Shown here: positions 6,906-13,788 of the stretch, piece by piece | Layout of the letters: every line of letters begins with the position of its first letter | Position numbering within the stretch: position 1 is the stretch's first letter | DNA from: JAUYIV01 sp035464675 | GTDB taxonomy: Bacteria; Actinomycetota; Acidimicrobiia; Spongiisociales; UBA11373 | Direction of reading: 5' to 3' | Length of the DNA stretch: 17,516 nt | Assembly: GCA_035464675.1 (NCBI GenBank) | Contig: DATHSA010000012.1 | Coordinates: forward strand, 1 to 17,516 | The notes under the pieces: generated by a model | Told to the model about the DNA's origin: nothing | Seen by the model: the letters and a program-made list of their open reading frames with translations, nothing else | The model's database searches: none | Made by a program: the position numbers and the translations under genes

Positions 6906-6940
6906 TTCTGCATCTCCTCCTTTGGGCTGCCGACAGTCAG

Positions 6941-6981
6941 CGCCTCGTCCCGAGGGACAAGCCGCGAGGCGTGCTTGTCCC
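6941..6981 (-). promoter_or_regulatory. Hairpin / possible pseudoknot between midA and the subtilase gene
   Basis: On the minus strand GGGACAAGC (6981-6973) pairs with GCTTGTCCC (6962-6954), 9 bp. Its loop contains CGCCTCG (6971-6965), which is complementary to CGAGGCG (6947-6941) six nt past the stem, giving a possible H-type pseudoknot. A competing small hairpin GTCCC/GGGAC (6958-6947) overlaps the second arm. It could be the terminator of the murI-midA transcript, a leader element of the subtilase mRNA about 20 nt before its Shine-Dalgarno, or both. Confidence 0.5.
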
Positions 6982-7004
6982 CAGGACTCAGGGAGCGGTA
7001 AACA

Positions 7005-8081
7005 TCAGATTCGCGCCACCATCACCCGGAAGTCGCCCAGGCCCCTGGGGTGGAGAAGGGTCTCGGCCCCGGTGACCTGGCTTCGCACCCGCAGGCGTTC
7101 CATGACCTCGCCGCTTCGGGCCAGATCGAGTTCCTGCCGGCGAAGTTCCGACAGTGCCGAGCCCAGACCCAATCCCTCGAGGAAGTCGTCCTGGCGCTCG
7201 ATCGTGACCTCGGCGCCGGCTTCTCGAGCCGCGGCGGCGATGGCGCTGAAGTTCACGTCCATGGTGATGTCGGTCTCGCCCGGGGCAAGCAAGGGGTCGG
7301 GCCCGAGGTGGTGGGACCGGTAGGTCCTGACCGTCCCGGCCATGCGGCGAGGAGCCAGGGCCTCGGCGGTGTCCCCGTAGTCGATGACGACCAGCGCCCC
7401 GGTCCCGAACCGGCCCATGGCCGAGACCACCCAGGCCGATGCTTGCATCTGGGCCTCGACCAGTCCCCCCTCCGTGATCGGGCCAGAGTGGGCCTCCGCC
7501 CAGGCGGCGACTTCAGGCCGCGCTGGTTGCTCCGCGAGCGCGAGCACGCCGTCTCCCACTGTGACGACCTTCTCGGCCCAACCGTCTCCCCGCCGGACCG
7601 CGATCGCCGCCGGCAGGTTGTCGAGCAGTTCGTTGGCGATCACGACACCGGTCGACATCACCGGCAGGTCGGCGATGGAGGCCAGGACTGTCGCCTCGGG
7701 AACCGTGGCGAGGACCCGTTCCGTCGCCGACGGTGACACCTCGACCGCGTAGACATCGGGGGGCGGGGCGGCCAGGGAGTCGAGCAGTGCTCTGAGAAGC
7801 GAACCAGAGCCGGCACCGGCATCGACAACGGACGGTGGCAAACCGATCCGTTCCGCCTCGGAGTCGACGAAGCGAGCCAGGGTCGCCCCGAACAGGGGAC
7901 TCACCTCAGGACTCGTCAGGAAGTCGCCGTCGGTGGACGATCGCAATGCGGTCGACGCCGTGAAGTACCCACGGTCGGGGTCGTAGAGCGCCATGGTCAT
8001 GAAGCGGTCGAACGGGATCGGCCCCGCGGCTTCGATCTCGGATCGGATTCGGTCGAGCACGCGAATCATTCTGGCCGTCAA
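7005..8081 (-). CDS. MidA-family (NDUFAF7-like) SAM-dependent methyltransferase
   Basis: A 358-residue cytoplasmic protein of the Methyltransf_28 (DUF185) family. Family signatures are ALYDPDRGYF (31-40), FLTSPEVSPLFGATLARF (54-71), the SAM-binding loop DAGAGSGS (87-94) and ANELLDNLP (149-157). Eukaryotic NDUFAF7 methylates a complex I subunit during assembly; the bacterial substrate is less clear, so a role with the nearby nuo operon is only a suggestion. The start is either TTG 8081, whose TTGA overlaps the murI stop by 4 nt, or ATG 8069 four codons later; neither has a strong Shine-Dalgarno, so translational coupling to murI is likely. It is the last gene before the hairpin at 6954-6981. 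Confidence 0.9.
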   Translation of the reverse strand: MTARMIRVLDRIRSEIEAAGPIPFDRFMTMALYDPDRGYFTASTALRSSTDGDFLTSPEVSPLFGATLARFVDSEAERIGLPPSVVDAGAGSGSLLRALLDSLAAPPPDVYAVEVSPSATERVLATVPEATVLASIADLPVMSTGVVIANELLDNLPAAIAVRRGDGWAEKVVTVGDGVLALAEQPARPEVAAWAEAHSGPITEGGLVEAQMQASAWVVSAMGRFGTGALVVIDYGDTAEALAPRRMAGTVRTYRSHHLGPDPLLAPGETDITMDVNFSAIAAAAREAGAEVTIERQDDFLEGLGLGSALSELRRQELDLARSGEVMERLRVRSQVTGAETLLHPRGLGDFRVMVARI

Positions 8082-8824
8082 TGCACCGCGGCAGACTCGA
8101 CCCGGATTCCCAGCAGTCGCTCGATCTGAGCGGCGAACCGGGCCGGGTCACCTGTGGTGAGGTAGGTGGTGCTGCCCGAACCCGCCGGGTCCGCAACCCG
8201 GGCCACCTGTCGTGCCACCGCCGCGGCGGGATCGATCACCGTCACCCCTGGAGCCGATCGGGCGATGGCGTCCGCCAGGAACGAGTAGTGAGTGCAGGCG
8301 ATCACGAGCGTGTCGACTCCCGCGGCAAGGAGCGTGGCGAGGTGCTCGGTGATCGCGACACCGGCATCCGGCCAACCTTCCTCGACCGCCTGCGCCCATC
8401 CCGGGCAGGGGTGAGCGATCACGTCGATGCCCGCCGAGAAGCGACCGACCAGGTCGTCGAACACTCTCGCCGAGAAGGTGGTCGGGGTGGCCAGGACGCC
8501 GACGACACCAGATCTGGTGGCGGCGACCGCGGGTTTCACCGCCGGCTCCATCCCGACGAAGGCGATCTCGGGATGTCGACGCCTCAGATGACCGAGCGCG
8601 GCCGCCGAAGCGGTGTTACACGCGATCACGACGGTGCGGGCGCCCCTATCCACCAGCCTCCCCGTCGTCTCCTCCGCAAAGCGGCGCACTTCGGAGAGAG
8701 TGCGACTCCCGTAGGGAGCGTTGCCCTGGTCCGCCAGATACACGATGTCGGCCCGGGGGAGCAGCACCCTCGTCTCGCGGAGGACGGCGAGTCCGCCGAC
8801 TCCGGAGTCGAAGACGCCGATCAT
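8078..8824 (-). CDS. murI: Glutamate racemase
   Basis: Converts L-glutamate to D-glutamate for peptidoglycan precursors in the cytoplasm, without cofactor, using two cysteines. At 248 residues it is slightly short for the family (about 250-280). It begins MIGVFDSGVGGLAVLRE with the conserved DSGVGG (6-11), and has PYGSR (37-41), the first catalytic Cys69 in ACNTAS and the second, Cys177, in ACTHYS. ATG 8824 has no Shine-Dalgarno, but TACCCT lies eight nt upstream, so a leaderless transcript is possible. It lies 57 nt after the reductase gene and overlaps the methyltransferase gene, so read-through from upstream may also occur. Confidence 0.96.
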   Translation of the reverse strand: MIGVFDSGVGGLAVLRETRVLLPRADIVYLADQGNAPYGSRTLSEVRRFAEETTGRLVDRGARTVVIACNTASAAALGHLRRRHPEIAFVGMEPAVKPAVAATRSGVVGVLATPTTFSARVFDDLVGRFSAGIDVIAHPCPGWAQAVEEGWPDAGVAITEHLATLLAAGVDTLVIACTHYSFLADAIARSAPGVTVIDPAAAVARQVARVADPAGSGSTTYLTTGDPARFAAQIERLLGIRVESAAVH

Positions 8825-8832
8825 GGCGCGGG

Positions 8833-8838
8833 AGGGTA
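8833..8838 (-). promoter_or_regulatory. Possible -10 box for leaderless murI
   Basis: TACCCT on the minus strand, eight nt before the murI ATG, with no Shine-Dalgarno in between. Spacing is slightly longer than the ideal six to seven nt. Confidence 0.3.
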
Positions 8839-8881
8839 CCGGGCATGCGCTGCGGCGCCATCGGGTCCTCTCCCGAGATCC

Positions 8882-9282
8882 TCAGGCGTCGACCCATCCG
8901 GGCCAGTCGGCCTCGACGCGCACCAGCGGGGATCGCGTGACCCAGAAGTCGAGTTCTCTGGACGCGCGGTCCGGCGCGAATCCGAAGCCCTTCACCATCA
9001 CCTGCTCCATCAGGCGGCGGCGCTCCTGCCACTCGGTCACCGGCATTGCGCGGCCCGGGACCTCGGCGTCGACGCCGAGAGGCTCGAGATGGATCGTCAG
9101 CGTCGGATCGGCAAGCAGGTCGTTGTACCAGCCCCGCATCCCGGGACGATCGGCGAGCACCAGCCGTCGGTCCACGTTGTGCAGCGAAACGCTCGTCGTT
9201 CGCATGCGACCTGTCTCCGGCTCGCGCGTTGCGATCTCGACGAGGCCCCTCGTGCCAGTGCGATCAGCACGGGATCTGCCAT
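8882..9282 (-). pseudogene. Deazaflavin (F420)-type nitroreductase/quinone reductase, frameshifted
   Basis: Family members are small split-barrel proteins that use a deazaflavin cofactor to reduce quinones or nitro compounds. The main frame encodes LVEIATREPETGRMRTTSVS, then RRLVLADRPGMRGWYNDLLADPTLTIHL, which matches the family core, and ends WPGWVDA. The expected N-terminus (MADPVLIALARG, ATG 9282) lies in another frame. Adding one G to the run at 9246-9249 would join them as ALARG-G-LVEIATRE, a good fit to the family pattern. So either one base was lost (mutation or sequencing error), or translation begins in the main frame at ATG 9292, giving 136 residues with an unrelated N-terminus. It lies upstream of murI on the same strand. 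Confidence 0.72.
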
Positions 9283-9351
9283 GTCGTCCCATGTCACGCC
9301 CGCGGGAATGGTACGCACGACGACTGTGTCACCGAGGCCTACGTCCGGGCC

Positions 9352-9357
9352 TACCGT
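9352..9357 (+). promoter_or_regulatory. Probable -10 box for the leaderless cupin gene
   Basis: TACCGT followed by seven nt and ATG 9365. No Shine-Dalgarno is present, which supports a transcript that begins at or next to the start codon. Confidence 0.4.
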
Positions 9358-9364
9358 GGCCTCC

Positions 9365-9682
9365 ATGATGGAATCGACGGTGCTCGAAGACCTCCGAACC
9401 GAACTCGAGATTCCCGCCGACGGGACACTGAGCCGGGTTGTCTACAAGGACGACTCGATCCGCGTCGTCGGCTTCGCGTTCGACGAGGGACAGGAGCTGA
9501 CCGAACACACCGCGGCCGTCCCGGCGATCGTCCAAGTGATCCAGGGTCGCCTTCGGGTCACATTGGGGGAACGCACGGTCGACGCCTCTCCCGGAACATG
9601 GATCCACATGCCGGCGAGGCTTGCCCACGGGGTCCTGGCGCTCGAGCCGACGGTGATGCTGCTCACGATGATCCGTGACTGA
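9365..9682 (+). CDS. Small single-domain cupin protein
   Basis: A 105-residue cytoplasmic protein. Residues about 38-100 form one cupin barrel: GFAFDEGQELTEHTAAVPAI, then VQVIQGRLRVTLGERTVDAS, PGTWIHMPARLAHGVLALE and a last strand TVMLLTMI. The first cupin motif keeps one His (in TEHTA) and the second keeps His in LAHGV, so metal binding is possible with fewer ligands than the classic HxH...E...H set. Similar small cupins appear as stand-alone binding or regulatory proteins; no substrate can be named. The frame stays open far upstream on this strand, but that part lies over murI and the reductase and has no homology. Start ATG 9365 (or 9368) is divergent from the reductase gene. Confidence 0.85.
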   Translation: MMESTVLEDLRTELEIPADGTLSRVVYKDDSIRVVGFAFDEGQELTEHTAAVPAIVQVIQGRLRVTLGERTVDASPGTWIHMPARLAHGVLALEPTVMLLTMIRD

Positions 9683-9735
9683 GGGCACTGAGATCGGGAC
9701 TGTTCGGCCACATCCCCCGGCGCGCTCATGACGAC

Positions 9736-10392
9736 ATGAACCGCCCACTGGTCCGGATCGTCATCGGTCTCATCGCCGCCAACGCCGCCATCGCCGTCTT
9801 CGTGCTCCTGAGCGGAGACATCGGTGACACCGAGGGCAAGATCCTGCTCACCTCCCTGCTTGCCACCGCCACGGCCGTGCTGGCGATGACCTCAGCACCC
9901 GCGCTGACAGCAGGCCGACTCGGCTGGATCCCCCACCTCGGAATCGCGACCGCGGCTCTCGGCTTCGTGATGGTGACGGTGGGCATCTGGTCACGGCCAG
10001 AGTCGGTGTGGTTCGCCAAGGCCGCCGGATCCGCCTACCTGGTGGCTGTGGCGTGTGCCCTCGCCTGCCTCCTGTCGGCCTGGCCGATCCGGGGGCCATC
10101 GTCATGGGTCGGTACCACCGCCTTCGTGCTCGTCGCCGCGGTGGCGGGAATGCTGCTGGTCGCCATATGGTTCGAGGTCGACCTCTCCGGCTACTGGCGG
10201 GCCTTTTCGGTCCTCGCCGTACTGCTCGCCGCCGCCGCACTGGCGACACCGATACTGCACCGATCCACCGCGCCGTCGAGTACCGAGCCGTTCTCCCAGT
10301 GTCCGTTCTGTGGAGCCCCGGTCCAAGGAACCACGGGTGAGGCGATCACCTGTTCCCGCTGCGGGAGGCACTACACCGTCCGCCTCGGCTGA
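9736..10392 (+). CDS. Six-helix membrane protein with C-terminal zinc ribbon, function unknown
   Basis: A 218-residue protein. Hydrophobic helices lie at about 7-27, 35-55, 64-84, 94-115, 123-146 and 154-173. A short Ser/Thr/Pro linker follows, then a cytosolic-type zinc ribbon, CPFCGAPV...ITCSRCGRHY, with Cys189, Cys192, Cys206 and Cys209 as the four zinc ligands. Zinc ribbons of this kind mediate protein or nucleic acid contacts. No family could be assigned. ATG 9736 is 53 nt after the cupin stop on the same strand; no good Shine-Dalgarno is visible, so the start rests on the hydrophobic N-terminus. The gene converges on the nuo operon and the remnant at 10402-10557. Confidence 0.82.
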   Translation: MNRPLVRIVIGLIAANAAIAVFVLLSGDIGDTEGKILLTSLLATATAVLAMTSAPALTAGRLGWIPHLGIATAALGFVMVTVGIWSRPESVWFAKAAGSAYLVAVACALACLLSAWPIRGPSSWVGTTAFVLVAAVAGMLLVAIWFEVDLSGYWRAFSVLAVLLAAAALATPILHRSTAPSSTEPFSQCPFCGAPVQGTTGEAITCSRCGRHYTVRLG

Positions 10393-10398
10393 TCCGCC

Positions 10399-10557
10399 TC
10401 AGCCCTCGATCAGGTCCACCAGATCCGCATCCCACGGGCAGTACCGCTCGCCGTGCTGGGAGACGTACTCCTCGTAGCCGAGGTCGTCGATGCGCCAGTC
10501 GTGGCCGACGTTGATACCGCCGTCACCGGGCAGGATCAGGCCGTTGGGGATCCCTCT
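10399..10557 (-). pseudogene. Startless 52-codon remnant of an unidentified gene
   Basis: On the minus strand the frame between TGA 10560-10558 and TGA 10401-10399 has 52 codons, mostly C- or G-ending like real genes here, reading RGIPNGLILPGDGGINVGHD, then WRIDDLGYEEYVSQHGERYC and PWDADLVDLIEG. There is no ATG, and the only GTG is near the end, so it cannot be translated whole. An ATG in another frame just upstream (ATGAAGAGG, about 10555-10563) would restore a start if one base were lost or two gained. It looks like the C-terminal piece of a decayed gene, or a short gene with a frameshift. I do not recognise the family. Confidence 0.5.
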
Positions 10558-10602
10558 TCATCGCGTCTCAGACGCAGGGCCGCCGCGGAAGATTCCAGGG
10601 AA

Positions 10603-10679
10603 GACAGCTGACAGCTGACAGCCAAGAGAAGATCACATTGGAGTCGACACACGCCCGGGCAACGGGCAACGGGCAACGG
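10603..10679. repeat. Two heptamer tandem repeats
   Basis: GACAGCT, GACAGCT, GACAGCC at 10603-10623, and GGGCAAC three times at 10657-10677 followed by GG. Both have a 7-nt period and lie just after the nuoN stop codon. With 419-493 they are the only such tracts seen in the window, all in gene gaps. Confidence 0.85.
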
Positions 10680-10682
10680 CCC

Positions 10683-12200
10683 CTACGGCCCCGCCACCAG
10701 CCTCTCGGTCACCTCGCCGAAGAAGCCCAGGATCTGCGGGAAGAAGCCGACGACCACGACCGCGACCGCGGTGATGCCGAGGGCCAGTGCAAGGGGGCGA
10801 GGCACCTCGGTCTCGGCGGCTCGGTCCACCGGGACCGTCACCGGGACGTCGTCCATGTAGACGGACTTGACGACCCGGGCGTAGTAGACGAGGGCGATCA
10901 CGGCGTTGACCGCGGCGATGGCGGCGAGCGCCACGGCCCAGGGCGACTCGAAGACCCCGATGACCGCCCGGAACATCACGAACTTGGCGAACCAGCCGGC
11001 GAGCGGTGGGATGCCCGCCAGGGAGAAGAAGAACAGCGCCAGCAGCGCGGCCAGACCCGGGGCGTAGCGGTTGAGCCCACCGAAGTCCTCGATGTCGCCA
11101 CTCCCGGTCTTGGGGGCGGCGGCGATCACCACGGCGAACGCCCCCAGGTTCATGAAGGCGTAGACGAGGATGTACGTGACCGAGGCGAAGAAGGCATCGG
11201 AGAGCCCGACGGTGTCGTACGAGGCGGCCATGGCGAAGGGGACCAGGATGAACCCGCCCTGCGCGATGGACGAGTATCCGAGCAGGCGCACGATGTTGGA
11301 CTGCCGCAACGCGATGAGGTTGCCGACCGTCATCGACGCCACCGCCAGCACCCACAGGATGGGCCCCCAGATCTCCGGGACCGTGGAGAACGCCTGGTAA
11401 CAGAGAACCAGCAGGCCAACGAAGCCCGCTGCCTTCGAGCCCACCGACAGGTACGCCGCCACCGGGGTCGGCGCCCCCTGGTACGTGTCGGGGGCCCAGA
11501 AGTGGAACGGCACCGCAGACACCTTGAAGGCGAATCCGATCAGCACGAAGACCACGCCGAGCATGAAGGCCGGCTCGCTCCCGAGGTCACCTGCCACCGC
11601 CGCCAGGGCGATCCCCTCGAAGGTCAGCTGCCCCGTCATGCCGTACACGAGCGACATCCCCATCAGCATCACCGCCACCGAGAGGACGCCGGTCAGGAAG
11701 AACTTGAGCGATGCCTCGTTGCTGCGGAGGTCGCCCTTGCGCCACCCGGCGAGAAGGAAGGCCGGCGCCGAAACCAGCTCGAGTCCGACGAACATCGTGA
11801 GCAGGTCGCGAGACGACGCCATGACCAGCGCTCCGGCGACCGAGGCGAGCAGCAGGAAGTAGAACTCGCCCTGGTAGTAGTCGTCGCTCTCGATGTAGCC
11901 GACCGAGAGCAGCAGCGAGATCACACCCGACACGATGAACAGGCCCTTGAGCACGAGGGCGAAGTCGTCGACCACGAACGACCCGCCGAACAGCACCCGG
12001 TCACCGGCGTCGGTGCACCCCGAGATGTCCCCGCAGAACGCCAGCGTGAGCAGCGGCACCGCCGCGGCCACCAGCCCGAGCAGCGCGGTCACGCCCACCA
12101 GGTACTTGAGCCGCTCGGGGAGGATCAGATCGGCGGCGATCGCCGCCAGCAGGGCGACGCCGATGATGAGCTCGGGGGCGAGGGCGTGGTAGTCGAACAC
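10683..12200 (-). CDS. nuoN: NADH-quinone oxidoreductase subunit N
   Basis: A 505-residue antiporter-like subunit of the complex I membrane arm, one of three proton-pumping modules. About 14 transmembrane helices are predicted from the hydrophobic pattern. Functional residues of the family are present: Glu141 (GLELVSAPAFLL), Lys226 (GFAFKVSAVPFHFWAPDTY) and Lys256 in the following helix (VGSKAAGF). The start is GTG 12200, which directly follows the nuoM TGA, so translation is probably coupled. It is the last gene of the nuo run; downstream come heptamer repeats and a gene remnant, with no clear terminator hairpin. Confidence 0.97.
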   Translation of the reverse strand: MFDYHALAPELIIGVALLAAIAADLILPERLKYLVGVTALLGLVAAAVPLLTLAFCGDISGCTDAGDRVLFGGSFVVDDFALVLKGLFIVSGVISLLLSVGYIESDDYYQGEFYFLLLASVAGALVMASSRDLLTMFVGLELVSAPAFLLAGWRKGDLRSNEASLKFFLTGVLSVAVMLMGMSLVYGMTGQLTFEGIALAAVAGDLGSEPAFMLGVVFVLIGFAFKVSAVPFHFWAPDTYQGAPTPVAAYLSVGSKAAGFVGLLVLCYQAFSTVPEIWGPILWVLAVASMTVGNLIALRQSNIVRLLGYSSIAQGGFILVPFAMAASYDTVGLSDAFFASVTYILVYAFMNLGAFAVVIAAAPKTGSGDIEDFGGLNRYAPGLAALLALFFFSLAGIPPLAGWFAKFVMFRAVIGVFESPWAVALAAIAAVNAVIALVYYARVVKSVYMDDVPVTVPVDRAAETEVPRPLALALGITAVAVVVVGFFPQILGFFGEVTERLVAGP

Positions 12201-13772
12201 TCAGCCCCCGAAAGCCCGCCGGACCAGTTCGGACACGGCGTCGTTGGTGGCGCCGAACACGATCTTGGGGAAAACGCCGATGGCGAAGATCGCCACCACG
12301 AGTGGCGCCCACGCCGCCAGCTCGAACCCGTCGGCGTCGTGGAACTCCTTGCCGGCCCACTCCTCGGATGGCTCACCGAGGTTGACCTTCTGGAGCATCC
12401 ACAGCATGTAGCCCGCGGTGAGCACGGTGCCGATGGCGCCGACCACCATTGCGGTCCGGAACACGGTGAGGCTGAGGCCGTCGAGCGGGTTGAACGACCC
12501 GAGCAGCGCCATGAACTCGCCCCAGAACCCGGCGAGGCCCGGCAGGCCGAGTGACGCCATCGCGGTGAAGGCGAGCAGCCCGCCGAGGATCGGCATCAGC
12601 TTCATGTTCCCGCCGAGGCGGGCCATCTCCCTCGTGTGGTACCGGTGCTGCATCGACCCGGCCAGGAAGAACAGCATCCCGGTGATGACCCCGTGGGCGA
12701 CCATCCCGATCACGGCCGCGTTGATGCCGACGTCGGTGAGGGTGGAGATGCCCAGCATCACGAAGCCCATGTGGCCGACGGACGAGAAGGCGATGAGCCG
12801 TTTCATGTCGGTCTGCGCCAGACATGCCAGAGAGCCGTAGATGATGGCGATCACCGCCAGGATGGCGATGATGGGCGCCCACTCCTGTGCCTGGGTGGGG
12901 AGGATCGGGAGGCTGATCCGGATGAAGCCGTACGAGCCGAGCTTCAGCAGGATCGCAGCCAGGAGCACCGAGCCGACGGTCGGCGCCGCGGTATGGGCGT
13001 CGGGAAGCCAGGTGTGGAGTGGCCACATCGGCACCTTCACCGCAAATCCGAGGAAGAGGGCGGCGAACACCCATGCGCCGAAGGTCCCGTCGAACATCCC
13101 CATCTGCCCGGCCTCGGCGAGAGCGATCATGTCGAAGGTGTGCGGGTCGCTCTTGAAGTAGAGGGCCAGGAACCCGAGGAGCATGAACGCCGACCCGAAG
13201 AGGGTGAAGAGGAAGAACTTGATCGACGCGTAGAGCCGCGTCTCCACCTCCCTCCTGAACCCGGGCAGCCGGATCCTGGTGCGGTCCCCCCAGATCCCGA
13301 TCATGAAGTACATCGGGAGCAGCACCAACTCGAAGAAGATGAAGAAGAGCACCAGGTCGAGCGCCACGAAGGTGCCGTTCATCCCGGTCGCCAGGAGGAG
13401 AAGCAGGACCAGGAATGCCTTCGGGTTGTGAGGCTCTGGCCAGTGGTTCCACGAGTACACGATGGCCAGGACGGTGATCAGCGTGGAGAGGACGAGGAGG
13501 GGCATGCTGATGCCGTCGATGCCGATGTGATACCGGGAGCCGATCGCCGAGATCCACGACAGGTCGGTGCCGAACTGGAACTGCTCGGTGGCGTCGAAGT
13601 CGAATCGGACCACGGCGAGCACCGACGCCGCGAACGAGGCGAACGCGAACACGAGGGCCACGACCTTGGCGAGGCCCTCCTGCGCCTTGGGCAGCAGGAG
13701 CACCGCCCCGGCGCCCACCAGGGGCAGGAACACGATGAGGCTCAGGCCCCACCCGTCGTCGAACATCTCCAT
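12201..13772 (-). CDS. nuoM: NADH-quinone oxidoreductase subunit M
   Basis: A 523-residue antiporter-like proton-pumping subunit of complex I. It has the family's key residues: Glu148 in FFELVLLPMYFMIGIWG, Lys246 in GFAVKVPMWPLHTWLPDAHT and Lys277 in AAILLKLGSYGF. Glu148 and Lys246 are thought to form the charge pair that drives proton transfer. ATG 13772 is chosen; a GTG at 13775 is one codon earlier, and GGAGGAGG sits 6-9 nt upstream of both. It begins 16 nt after the nuoL stop and is followed at once by nuoN. Confidence 0.97.
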   Translation of the reverse strand: MEMFDDGWGLSLIVFLPLVGAGAVLLLPKAQEGLAKVVALVFAFASFAASVLAVVRFDFDATEQFQFGTDLSWISAIGSRYHIGIDGISMPLLVLSTLITVLAIVYSWNHWPEPHNPKAFLVLLLLLATGMNGTFVALDLVLFFIFFELVLLPMYFMIGIWGDRTRIRLPGFRREVETRLYASIKFFLFTLFGSAFMLLGFLALYFKSDPHTFDMIALAEAGQMGMFDGTFGAWVFAALFLGFAVKVPMWPLHTWLPDAHTAAPTVGSVLLAAILLKLGSYGFIRISLPILPTQAQEWAPIIAILAVIAIIYGSLACLAQTDMKRLIAFSSVGHMGFVMLGISTLTDVGINAAVIGMVAHGVITGMLFFLAGSMQHRYHTREMARLGGNMKLMPILGGLLAFTAMASLGLPGLAGFWGEFMALLGSFNPLDGLSLTVFRTAMVVGAIGTVLTAGYMLWMLQKVNLGEPSEEWAGKEFHDADGFELAAWAPLVVAIFAIGVFPKIVFGATNDAVSELVRRAFGG

Positions 13773-13788
13773 CACGCTCGTCCTCCTC

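Noticed and set aside
8081..9364. Long plus-strand open frame running into the cupin gene
   Set aside because: It lies over murI and the reductase on the other strand, its translation is Arg/Gly/His-rich low complexity, and only the part from 9365 shows a protein family.
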